From Orychophragmus violaceus (Eukaryota; Streptophyta; Magnoliopsida; Brassicales; Brassicaceae): a stretch of 64,000 nt of DNA. Positions 34,050 through 45,446 of this stretch are shown in pieces. The translations under genes were made by a program, and so were the position numbers. The stretch is taken from positions 55,951,728 through 56,015,727 of the forward strand of contig CM058236.1 of assembly GCA_030180135.1 (NCBI GenBank), in the 5' to 3' direction. How positions within the stretch are numbered: the first letter of the stretch is position 1; the number at the start of each line of letters is the position of its first letter. The notes beneath the pieces were generated by a model, which worked only from the letters and a program-made list of their open reading frames with translations, did no database searches and was not told the origin of the DNA.

Positions 34050-36290
34050 ATGAATTAAACCTGATTTTTCTTGGCATAAAGCCTTGGTCACATAGAGTAA
34101 GTCGGATTCAGAAATCCCATAGTCATGGACGTTTGGGCTCATTTGATAAAATATCTTATGAGACTTGAATTCTGTTTACTAGACCAAAAGGGGAAAGGGC
34201 CTATCTTAGCCGAGCTAGAGAAAAGCCCAAAGGCTTATTGGACCTGAAACATACTCATGCATGTGGCCCAATGAGCAGTAATGCCAGAGAAAATCTCATG
34301 TACTTCATTGTTTCTACTGATTTCAGTGAGTGTGACTGTGTTCATTTGATGAGACACAAGTCGGAATTCTTTGACATGGTCGAAAGAGTTCCAGAATGAA
34401 GTATAGAATCTGAATGACAGAAGTATTAAGACTCTGGATTAGATCACGAGTGAGAATACTTAAGTCATTGATTGTGTGATCATCTTAATGAGTGTGAAAT
34501 CGTTTCACAGCTCATTTCTCCTGAAAACCTGAAGGTGTTTCTGTGAGAAAGAATCAGATCTTATAAGAAATGATTAAAGATGAATCACACGAATCTTCCA
34601 TGATATTTTAAGAATAACGCTCTAGAAATATCTAAGTTTACGCTAAAATAGTTCCACAAATATCAGTTGAAAGACACCACGTTAATGTGGATTGGAATCG
34701 ATCCAAATTTGTCTTTACTGAGTATTTGTAGTTGTGCTACTTCGCTGGTTGTCCTAGAGAAACTAAGGCTTGTTACTTTTACGTCCAATCTGTTTTCTAA
34801 GAAGGGAAGTTATTTTCCAAGAAGAACAGTGGGAGTAAAAGCATAACTCGAAGTTTTCTTAGGGAAACCAAGGCTCGGTACTTTTACGACCATTCTGTTT
34901 TCTAAGAAGGAAATTACTTTCCAAGAAGAACAGTGGGAGTAAAAAGTATTTTTACGACCATTCTGTTTTCTAAGAAGGGAAGTTACTTTCCAAAGAAGAA
35001 CAGTGGGAGTAAAAGTACAACTCGAAGAAATTCGAGAAATACAGGAGGCTGCTTAACCTATTGAGGGAGAGCAGCGGAAGGATTTACAGATTTCTGTAGA
35101 ATCTACACCTGTGGAGCCTGAAGTTCGCAGATATGAATCAGTTACTAATCCGAGAGTGATTTCTCGTCATTAGTTGAACCTGATAATCATTGAAAAGCGA
35201 TGAATCTGCGAAATTCAAAGAAGCGAAAGTGAGCCCGGACTCCGAAAAATTACATTTTATGTAAGTTAGCTTCATCGATCCATTCATGGATGGAAGCAAA
35301 CATATCGGAGTTGGAATCTTCGTTCTGTTGAAGTAGTCAAGGTTTTGACTTGAACAGGAACGAAGCGGAACTGTGTGTTTACTAATAGATAAGTGGGAGC
35401 GATATTGCATTTCTCATAGTGTATGTCCATGACATACTGATTCTCGGATATAACGTCCCAATGCTGCAGTCGGTAAAGGACTGGCTTGGGAGTTGGTTTT
35501 GTGAATGACATGGGTATAGCCACGAAAGTCTTGGATTTTGGATTTAAAGATAGAGATCCAAAAGAGCTGGTAGGACAAAGTCAGGGTTCTTAAAATTGAC
35601 AAAGTCCTACATATTTTGAGCAATCCAAGAAGGGTTTTATGCCAATGTCACATGGCATTAAGTTAAGCAAGATACAGTATCTTACGATAACTGCTGAGCT
35701 TAAATGCATGGATGAGATTCCATATGCGTCGGCAATTGGATCTATCATGTATGCCATGAAACATACTTGTTTGATGTTGCTTTAATGTTAAGCAAGACAA
35801 ATAAAGACCAGTCAAATCCAGCAAAGAATCAAGTTTCCTAAAGTATGTCCTAAAGTATTTGAGGAATACTAAGGATAAGTTCTTGATTTACGGAGAAAGT
35901 AAGGTGCTATAAGTCGATAGAGTCTGAAAGGCAAGTTTCCAACAGACAAAGATGATTTCCGGTCACAGTCCGGTTATATCTTGTGTTTGTTTGGCGGTGC
36001 ACGGCACTGTTGCTGACTCCATGACTTAAACTGAACATGTCGCAGCTTGGAAAGCGGCGAAAGAGGTTGTTTGGAAAGAAGAGTTCGTCAATGAACTTGA
36101 TGTGATTCCCAGCATAGATGAGACTAGCTGCACATCAGAGGTCCAAACACCTTGAGATAAATGACAGAGATGTTAAGTAGATCAGCAAGTTTCAAAAAAT
36201 GAGAATGTTGCTAATCTATTAACGAAGCCACTCCTTAGCCCTAAGCACGAGTCACGGACTGTAGCTGTAGGATAAGTGAAGTTAAGATGT
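34050..36290 (+). pseudogene. Copia3 pol remnant
   Basis: Fragments match Copia2 pol in order: the region before the hinge (34560-34790), hinge and ERY region (35050-35230), RT (35240-35480, YVDD box reads YVHD), the MSHGIKLSK region (35640-35760) and the RNase H end (36000-36290). Near 35235-35265 the junction CTCCGAAAAATT...GTTAGCTTCATCGATCC marks the same deletion as in Copia1, removing the RT part with MDVKTAFLNG. Many frameshifts; no enzyme possible. Confidence 0.8.
34781..35016 (+). repeat. Triplicated segment in the Copia3 pol hinge
   Basis: Three near-identical units of about 60-68 bp (34781-34840, 34877-34944, 34949-35016), each ending AAGAACAGTGGGAGTAAAA. Copia1 and Copia2 have one copy. 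Confidence 0.75.
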
Positions 36291-37119
36291 AATCTTAATT
36301 TCAGTGGGAGTTAGTAAAGGGCTTTATTTAGTTATTGATATGTTCTGTTTGATAATGAAATTATTATTTCAAGATTATTTTAACTGTGATGAAATAATCG
36401 TTCCAAAATGATATGAACCATTTTATAGGTCATCGAAGTAAATGACTTGATCTTGAGTCATCGAAGTCATTTAGCTTGATCATGAGACCCTATATTTGAT
36501 AGATGTTTTATATCATCCTGTCCCTAGTCAAAGGTTGTTGAAATTGGAACACCAACAACCGTGTGAGACTGGATTGGTACGTGACTTATGACAAAGTCTC
36601 AGTGTGTCATAGATGCTCGGCATCAAAGTCAGTACATAGGTGTATGTTGGGGAACATACGACCGGACAAGACCCGCTTATAAGAACTCTTCAGGATATTT
36701 ATATCTGTGTCATAAGAGATTCTTACTACGACTATAGAGTATAGTCCTTAGACCTGAGTTCGCATGCATGTGACTGCACATGGACTGATGCACTTTGATC
36801 ATTGTCTAACGCTATCGTTCTGCGATAGTTATAAGGACCTTGTTTGGGTACATTATGAAATGAGTAGTTTACAGTGATGGAACAAGACGGGATTTGTCCC
36901 TCCAATATAAATGGAGTGAATATCTCTAGGCCAATCGGAGATTTGAATACTGGAAAAATGCATGGCCATGCTCAAACGGACTGTCCCGAGTCGTTTGGAT
37001 TGTCAGTATCAAATCAGAGTCCGATGAACAAGATTAGGCTTTATAAGGATGACACTAATCTTGCCTTATGACTAATCGAGATATTGTGACAAAAGGATTA
37101 TGAATACAGAGATTCCAGT

Positions 37120-37132
37120 ACAAGTGGGAGAT
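37120..37132 (+). other. Copia3 polypurine tract
   Basis: ACAAGTGGGAGAT directly before the 3' LTR, same as Copia2. Confidence 0.85.
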
Positions 37133-37816
37133 TGTTGGAATTGTGTCCAGTAATCTCGGTACTGTCTCTAGAAAGTAAGAGTATGTCAAAGATCAGACAT
37201 AAGTCATATAATACTGGGGGTCATGATGGCTTGCTAGAGTCCGCTCATGATCTATAAGTCTTGGACTTATTGCCTTTATTATATGATCCCATATGGGTCA
37301 CACGCCTAAGCTAACAGGAAATCGTGTAGGAACGGTTTAGCAGGAGTATGGTAAAAGTGCTAGGCATTTACTATACTTAGAGAGAATAAGAGGGTTTAGC
37401 CATTGTGCATCGATCGATGCATAAGGTGCAACGACCGATGCAATGCGCAAACACCGACGAGTTAATTGGTATTTGGGCCAAATGGCCCAAACGGAACAGG
37501 ACGAGTTTTGTGTCATAAAACTCGAGTTTCAGACTGATTAACCCCAACACTTGAGCCGTCATCTCTCTCTCTCTCCCTGCGCCGGTTTCTCCAAGTGGCC
37601 TAGCAGCCTGCTTCCTGATTGGTGTGCGTGTGTGAACCTCTGGAGGAGTTATCACTCGGTGGCTCTCTGATCTCTGACCTGTTCTTCCTTTCCGCTGCAC
37701 AAAACAGGTAAAAGGTGAGATCTACTTATGTTTCTATTCAAGAGAACCTAGATCTGGCATGTTTAGGATCAAGTAATCTGATGAATTGAATCAGGATTAA
37801 CACCTGAGATCCTTCA
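37133..37816 (+). repeat. Copia3 3' LTR
   Basis: 684 bp, essentially identical to 30565-31248; ends CCTTCA, followed by TTACG. Confidence 0.93.
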
Positions 37817-38070
37817 TTACGGTGTCAGGTCTACTCGACAAAGATTTGTGAACTTTGGAGTTTTCTCTCCTTGTTCTCCTCCGACTCTTCTACTATTTTC
37901 GAGAGTTTTCTTATTGGCCTTAAAATCATGTTTGGTGCTTTCTTTGTATCTGGATTCAGTTTTGGAAATTTTATTTCCATTGTCTTCTATGTTGTATGTG
38001 TTTTCACCAAGATTGTATACCAAAATTGTATTTTGGTTTTGTATAAATAATAAAATCAGTGTTAAAAAAA

Positions 38071-38084
38071 ACAGTCATTTTTAC
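38071..38084. repeat. Right target duplication of the retroposon
   Basis: ACAGTCATTTTTAC after a poly(A) run at 38064-38071. Confidence 0.85.
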
Positions 38085-38450
38085 ACACCCTTAAAAACAG
38101 TTTTTATTTTCTTAATTTATGCTCCATTTTTAGCTACCCCACCTAATTTTCCTAATTTATATCTTAATTAATTTTTTTTTAGATTGTGTTAGTTAATATT
38201 TTATTTCTACAAAATATTTAGAGATTAAATACTTCCGAAAATTAAATTATTTACTAATATCATTAGTTAATTTTGAATTAACCAATTTCCAAAAATTAAT
38301 ATATTATGGTTAACCAAAATGTCTTAACTATAAATATCTTTTGAAATTATTTTGGCATTTAGTTTAAAAGATTTATTTGTAAGATTTTCTTTCCAAAATT
38401 AAATGGAAGCAAACAACTTTCCTTTTAAATAATACTAGGATCACCTGCCG

Positions 38451-38464
38451 TGCCCCCAGGGGCA
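38451..38464 (-). other. Helitron 3' hairpin
   Basis: TGCCCCCAGGGGCA: 6-bp stem with CA loop, 12 nt inside the CTAG end. Confidence 0.65.
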
Positions 38465-38489
38465 TTGTTTTGTATTACTAAATTTTCTT

Positions 38490-39170
38490 GTTATTTTATT
38501 TTAAAATTATTTTGTGTGTGCTTTCTTTAATAATATAATATTATTCTTTCATTTTTCTATCCAAAAAATTATTAACTATTTTATTTGCAGATATACTGAT
38601 TTTAATACAAATAATATAAATTTTTATTTTTTTGGTATATTCGTATTTGATATTCCTCTTTAATAAATCTTAAGTATATATTAATTATTTTCTGTATTTT
38701 TGAGTTTTATAATTTATTTTTATAATTTTTTGATTTTAGATTATATTCTTTGTGTGTTTTTCTTCGGTAATATAATATTGTACTTTCGTTTTTTCTACTG
38801 TTTTGGCGAGAAACTAACAATTTTATTTGTGTTTATTTTCATTTTTTCTATATATAAAAATTACACATTTTAGATTTTTATGTGACTCATTCGTACTTGA
38901 TATTCTTTTTTAATACAACTTAATATATATTAGTTTTTGTGAGGTTTATATTTTTATAATTATTTTATTTTTAAACTATATTCTTTTGTGTTTTTATTCA
39001 ATAATATAATATTGTTTCTTTTGGGGTTTTCTTACATTTTTGTCAAAACCTCTTAATTGTTTATTTGTCTCTATTTTTAATATTAATTACCTATTAAATT
39101 TTTTGTGTATGGTATATTTGTACTTCATGTTCCTCTTTATATAGTTTAAGTTAATATTGGGTTTTTATAT
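38490..39170. repeat. Diverged tandem repeats of about 230-250 bp inside the Helitron
   Basis: TTCGTATTTGATATTCCTCT-like phrases at 38639, 38889 and 39117, and TAATATAATATTGT-like phrases at about 38530, 38770 and 39003, show three diverged units. Confidence 0.55.
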
Positions 39171-40466
39171 AGGATTGGTTCTATTTTTCTATAAAGCGAA
39201 TTTTGTTTGAGCCATTTTATAATTGTTTTTGTTAGCCAAATTAGTAGGTTTATTATCATTTATTTATGTCATGGTATGTTTTTAGTTTTCTTCGGTTCTA
39301 CATCTAAAATCATTCTCTCCTTTTTTCATAGATCTCTTTTTTTTTTTATATATTCACTTGTATATATGCTTTTTTGCTAACAAATTTTCCTTTCATAATT
39401 TATTTGCCATTCATATGAGCTATTTATTTTTATTTATGTTATTTTATTTTTTAAGGTTTGATTCTAAACCTTTTTCAATCTAATTAGAAGATCTATAGTT
39501 TGTGTTTGGGTATAAAATGATAAGTCAATATAAATGCTAATATAAATTTTAGTTTACCAATTGATTAAATTTGAACCATAATTTAGTAGTTTGACAAATT
39601 AATTGTTTATTTTACACAATATATCAATATGAATGATTTTGTTTTTTTAACGTATATTTTTTGAACGGATTATACACCAACCACATACGCTACTATCTCG
39701 ACTTTCAATTTTTTTTCTGCTAGTTTTTCATCATGTTTAAATTTGCACTCGTTCATCTCCTGCATTTACTTTTTTATATTCTTTTTGCTACATATTATGG
39801 AAGTATTTTCTTCAACTCATCTTCGTAAACTTTTCTCTGCCCATTTATGTAAAGTTGAATATCAAATAGAATTATAGGAATTCTCTCATCAAGTATAATT
39901 AAATCTTTTATTTTAAATATTATTTTCTATTATATTTTAAATATTTATTAATATATAACCTTAATTTTAATTTTCTCGATATATATAACTTAAAAAGTCA
40001 CTAAAATAGACTAAATTTTATTATTTTTATAAGTTATACATACTCAAATAACAAATTTCAAAAATCTGTATTAATGTTAAAAATAAATTATGTAACATGT
40101 TTTCATTTCAAATATAATTCTCAATATTAGAGACCTTTAAATATGTTTGTCCTAAATTTTTTTAAAAACAAAAATTAATACATTATATCAATTCATAACA
40201 CTTTTCAAGTTTTAATGATTTCATAGATTATAGTTCTAGATTGTTTGAAGTTAATTATATTCTTTTAATTTTACCTGATAACATGATTTTTTTGTACTCT
40301 AACACTATAAATATAATTTTAAATTTTAAATATGTATTTTAAATAGTGAATTTCCTTTTGTACCCAAAAAACGTATTATATAATCTTAAAATTTTGTCTT
40401 CAAAAAAAATATTTATTGTTCTATTAGAATTATGTAATTGTGTATTATTGAACTTCTATTTGTTTT

Positions 40467-40505
<39 letters not shown>

Positions 40506-40911
40506 TCTTGTGTTTTAAAAAAACTACTTCTTTATGCAATATATACTATTTTGGTGAATTATTAATTTCTTTTATATTTTAGAAAATGAGATTAATTGTT
40601 TTTGATGAATAAGTTATATAATAAATTATGTGAACTGATGATGAAGACATTAGTAGTTGTTTTTATGAAAATAGTTCTATACCAAATTATGTGATTTAAA
40701 AGAAACATTAATAGTAGTTTTAATATTTTTTGTTTATGTGACTCTATTTAGTTTCTTCTAAGGATCAATTTTTTCTGCTCTTTGATTCGATTATTTTGTC
40801 TCTCATATGTATGATAATATATATTTTTCTGATTATAATACCGGTCGATTTATAATCTACGGTCATTTAGTTTTCAATATAATTTTCAAATAATCAAAAG
40901 TGTGTAAGAAA
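39171..40911. other. AT-rich Helitron body
   Basis: No coding signal recognised. Contains a (TA)n run at 40480-40504. Confidence 0.45.
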
Positions 40912-40926
40912 AATAAGATTGTATTT
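40912..40926. repeat. LINE target duplication, left copy
   Basis: AATAAGATTGTATTT, exact repeat at 48121-48135. Confidence 0.9.
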
Positions 40927-43900
40927 TTTTTTTAAAGGATATTCAAATTAAAAGCTAGAGAAATAAAATAATACAAGCCCATAGCCAGTTTTTGCATAAA
41001 CCCATAAGATAAAGAGCCCTTAGTGAAACCCAATAACATGAAAACCCTCATTCAAGCCCAAAAGAGATTTGACCCAAATTGAGAAAAAGGATCGACAGAA
41101 CAGACATTAATCGTAGTAGGTGAAGCGGTTGGTGAATTGATGATCGATGGGAGCGATGAAAACTTTGCTTATCGTCAAGCTGAAGAGATCCAGAGAGTGA
41201 TAGCCAACAGAAGGGCATTGGGGAGCTTAGAAACCTAGTCGGGGGATCAGATAATTGTTGGAGCCGAAGCCAAACAGATCACTGATGAGCAGTTGTCAAG
41301 GGGCCGTCTGATCTGAGAAGATGTTTGGATCAACGATCCTGGAGCCAGCGGGACGGTCGATAGAGTGGAGGTCGCTCTTTGGATCGAAGATCCTGAAGCT
41401 ATCGGGACGGCTGTGAGAGAGGGGGTTGCCAGAGTCTGATTGGAGAACCAAAAATGCATCATCTCTGAAGACTTCGCAGGATAATCATCTCTGAAGGTAG
41501 AAATCTTGTTTTTGATTAATAAATCCAACTGCTTTAACACTGCATCCGGTGATCTAAATATCTGACGGTGGATTCTGTTATTTCACTCAGACCAGATTGA
41601 ATATATTACTGCCTGCCAAGCAATTAGGACTACTCTTTTGTGATTCTTTTTGATAGATAGTAGTTGAAGATTAGCTAGGGTTGAGCTCCAGCTTCTAGTT
41701 GGATTTAACTTGCATCTCCTTGCGATGTTGTTCCAGATTGTCCAGGAGAAGCTACAATCAAACAAAAGATGATCTCGGTTTTCGTTGCTCAAATTACAGA
41801 GAAGGCAGAGAGGACTGACTTGCAGGCCCCAAGAAATTTGTCTGTCTCGAGTAGGGCAACGGTTCAGAAGGAAGAGCCACGAGAGGAAGCTATGTTTTGG
41901 AATACCGCTTAAGTTCCAGATTACTTTGTGCCAAGCAACCTGCGCAGCTGGAGTACGGATGGTGTTGTAGACCTGACCAGTTTTAAAGAGGTCTTTGTCT
42001 GAGGCGTCCAGTTCCCATATGTAAGTGTCGCTTACCTCAGAAATACAGATAGTAGACATGAATGCTTGCAGATTCACTTGTTTGTCTGAACGTGCAGGAG
42101 GGAGGTTCCAATTTCCATTGACCAGAAGATCAGAAACTGAAGAAGTTTTCGGGATAGTTCTCTGGAAACTAACCTCAGTAGCAAAATAAACATCAAGTCT
42201 GCCGAAAGGTGACCAGTTGTCTGACCAAAACAAGGTATTCTCACCATTACCCAATCTGATTTTGATCCATGACGCCGCATAAGTTCTAAGTCTCAGAAGT
42301 TTATTGATTAGCCATGGGTTCCTTGTTTTTCTTTGATAGTCCAGAAGTTATTAGCCAAGCCCCCCAGGATCCCATTTGTAACCCATCCCACCCATAAGGA
42401 GCCACCACTGAAGAAGATCAACCAAATGAGTTTTATCGCACAAGCTATATTCCAGGTGCTTAAATCCTTTATTCCCAAACCACCTTCAGATTTTGGCTTT
42501 GAGACTGTTTCCCAAGAAACCCGGGCAGTGTATCTTTCCTCAATTTGGCCACTCCAGAGAAAACTGCTACACAGAGAGTTAATGACTTTTATTATTGACT
42601 TGGGCAGGATGAAAGAGGAGCACCAGAAATGAGTGATTCCACTTATAATAGAGTTGATGAGAAGAAGTCGGCCAGCAAAGGAAAGTGATCTGGCAGCCCA
42701 AGAGGAGGTTTTCCAGCGTATAGATTGGATCAAAGGAGCACAGTTTAATTTGGTAAGTTTCTTGGTAGTGAGAGGAACTCCTAGATATATGATAGGAAGA
42801 CATCCTTGTGATAGCCCAGTTACCGATGATATAGTTTCCTCTTCTTGTGTTGACAGTCCACAAGGAAAAAAAGAAGTTTTCTGGACACTCATGGACAGGC
42901 CTGACAGATGCTCAAAGTCTTTCAATATTGCCAACACACTCTGGACTGATTGTAATGAGCCTTCTACGGAGATCAGTAGATCATCAGCAAAGCACATATG
43001 GGTGAGTTTTGATTTCTTGCAATCCTTGTGGTATTGAAATTTCCCTTCATGTGCCCGCTTGTTAAGCATCAGTGATAAACAGTTCATAACAATGACAAAT
43101 AGGTAGGGTGATAGAGGATCAACATGCCTTATTCCTCTCTTAACTTTAAAGTAGCCCTGAACAGAACCATTAAAGCCAACTGAGAAAGATGGCGTTGAAA
43201 TACAAGTGTTGATCCATCTTAGATAAATTTCTGGAACCTCCAGTCCTCTTAGAGTGTTGATGATAAATTCCCACCTGACTGTGTCAAAAGCTTTAGCGAT
43301 GTCCACTTTGATAGCAACTCTTTTTGGTCCCTTGTCTAGATGATAACCATTGAGGATGTCAGCTGCTAGGACTGTGTTTTCGATAAGCAACCTTCCTTCA
43401 ACAAAAGTTGTTTGGTTAGGTAAAATTAACTCTGGTAGAATAGGCTTCAGTTTAGCAACCAAGATTTTTGAGATGGTTTTTTAAATAGAATTGCAGCATG
43501 AAATTGGCCTGAAATCTGTGATAGCAGTAGCCCCAAGTTTCTTTGGAATAAGAGCTAAAAAAGTTGCGTTAGCACTAGTAGGTAGAAAACATGAAGTAAA
43601 GAACCCTTTTATATCTGTAAGAACCTCTGATCCTATTAAAGACCGTGCCGCTTTGAAAAAACTAGAAGAAAAACCATCAGGCCCTGGCGTTTTCCCTGGA
43701 TTCATTCTGAAAAGTGTTTTTTGAATTGTTTCAGGAGAGGGCAAGGATAAGAACTCAAGCTTTGAGGAGGATGAGCAGCGGAAGTCAGTCAAATCTTTTA
43801 TCCAGCTCGGAGTGATAGTGATTGGCTGTAAAACATCAGGTGCCAGGATACCAGAGAAGTGCTTGACTGCCAGATCTCACATTTGCTGCGGATCTGAGAT

Positions 43901-44259
43901 AATTGCACCACAGGGGAGAGTAAAGAATCGTATTGCATTATACACTGCCTTGGCAACCCAAGATCTGAAAAAGAAAGGTGTGTTTGCATCTCCTTCTTTT
44001 AGCCACATAATGTGAGATTTTTGTTTAAAAAAAGATTCCTCAATGAGCCTCAGAGAAGAGAGTTTTTCTTTTAGGTCCCTTTGTTGTTGGAGAAGATCAA
44101 TGGAAGGATCTGCTAGCGCCTTTTCCTGCACATCTAAAAGCAACTGGTTAGTAGTGTTTACTCTCACCTGAATATGGGAAAAATTATCTCTATTAAGTTT
44201 TTTCAGTGATCCTTTTATTGCTCTCAATTTGAAACACAGGGAACTAAGATCTGTAGCCG

Positions 44260-44264
44260 GTAAA
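44260..44264. repeat. Target duplication GTAAA of solo LTR copy 2
   Basis: GTAAA repeats exactly at 45447-45451. Confidence 0.85.
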
Positions 44265-45446
44265 TGATAGGTTGTATAGTTTTATCCCTATTCTACTGCA
44301 AGTGCACAGTTAATGCAATCGTAGTATATAAGGTATCGAATCCCACAAGGACTCTCAGTCACACAATAGATTATTAGTAGTTCAGATTAAATTAAGCGAA
44401 GCAGATGTGAAAACAGTAAACGAAATAGCAAAGTAAATCAAGTGAGTTTGTAAGCAAGAAGGCGAAGCGTTAGGTTTTAGGAGTTCTCAGGAAATCAGGA
44501 ACGCAAGCAATCAATCTATCTAGATCTAATCAATAACTGTTCTAGAACTCAAACACTGATGTAGAATTAATCAAATTCCTTTGCAATAATTCTCTAAGTC
44601 TAAGTGCAGCAAACCAAACTTTCGTTTGCGAGAACAAACAGATTAAACCAGCTTTAATTCCAAGTTTGATATGTTCACAATTAACCTGAACCAAACTTCC
44701 GTTTGCGAACAGTTTAATTGCTTATCTAAATTCTTTCTAGTTAAATTAACCAACTTCCGCTGAATTAATCAACCTAACATCATAACTCTGATTAGCTAAT
44801 TCAGATTAAGAACAACTTAGATAAAGAACTAGCAGATATGAATCTCTACAGATTAATTAAACTATAATTCTCTGAAATCCCTAATGAGAATCCTTCAACC
44901 TAACAGGTGATCTACTCAGACATATTCATCGAGACAGAAGATATCATAAGTAGAAAACCAAATATCATATAATCAAATAAGAACTGGGGTTCAAAATCAA
45001 GTCTCTTTCGAGATCAGGATCAGCCCCTCAACTCTCTCTGAGCAAAACTTAACGTAAGAAAAGCTTGTAAAAAGGGTTGCCTAAACATTGGCTTAAAAAC
45101 CTAATTATAATCCTAAAACACGTTTTGGGGCTTCTTTGTGAATATCAGGAACTTCTGGGCAGAACTGCAATTTTATCATTCTTTATCAAACAGTCGTTTG
45201 GCCCATCTCGCTGGTGCATCGATCGATGCCATAAGTGTGACGATCGTTGCAGCTCGGAAATATCAACAGTGAACTCTATCTCTCGGCCAAATACTCCAAT
45301 TAGCTCCAGAAAGTGCCAAAATCACCAAATATGCTCCAAATGTGCTTGTACCTAGTAAACACCTGAAAAGACTCTAAAACATAGTAAAAGACTCGATAAA
45401 TAACACATATACCATGGTTAAAAACCCTAAAATCCATGGTATATCA
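44265..45446 (-). mobile_element. 1.2-kb solo LTR (family X, copy 2) in LINE ORF2
   Basis: TGATAGGTTGTATAG...CATGGTATATCA, 1182 bp, exact GTAAA duplication. Reverse-orientation relative of 10555-11750. Palindrome pair at 45216/45237, about 190 nt from its start in element orientation. Confidence 0.88.
45216..45250. promoter_or_regulatory. Paired palindromes in solo LTR copy 2
   Basis: GCATCGATCGATGC (45216) and GTGACGATCGTTGC (45237), starts 21 bp apart. Confidence 0.6.

Larger units (their letters stand above)
30565..37816 (+). mobile_element. Copia3: recent non-autonomous Ty1/Copia insertion
   Basis: 684-bp LTRs at 30565-31248 and 37133-37816, 5-bp duplication TTACG, primer-binding site and PPT are all present. 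By eye the LTRs differ only near their 3' ends (CCTACA versus CCTTCA). Gag is open (32778-33797), but pol is a collection of fragments with the same RT deletion as Copia1. The near-identical LTRs show recent insertion although the element has no usable pol of its own. Confidence 0.93.
29354..38070 (+). mobile_element. Sadhu-like poly(A) retroposon split by Copia3
   Basis: Two parts (29354-30564 and 37822-38070) total about 1.45 kb. Flanks are the 14-bp duplication ACAGTCATTTTTAC, and the right end is a short poly(A) after AATAAAATCAGTG. The left part is unusually GC-rich for this region, with overlapping short ORFs in several frames but no recognised domain. These are hallmarks of a pol-II-type transcript reverse-transcribed by LINE machinery. 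The non-coding Sadhu family of Brassicaceae is my best guess for identity; a processed host transcript is the alternative. Confidence 0.65.

Noticed and set aside
38848..40600. Possible genes in the AT-rich Helitron body, such as the 78-codon ORF at 40346
   Set aside because: Low-complexity Phe/Leu/Ile/Tyr strings from AT-rich DNA.
41785..43037. Several + strand ORFs of 60-134 codons within the LINE
   Set aside because: Antisense shadows of LINE ORF2; the minus strand carries clear RT motifs.
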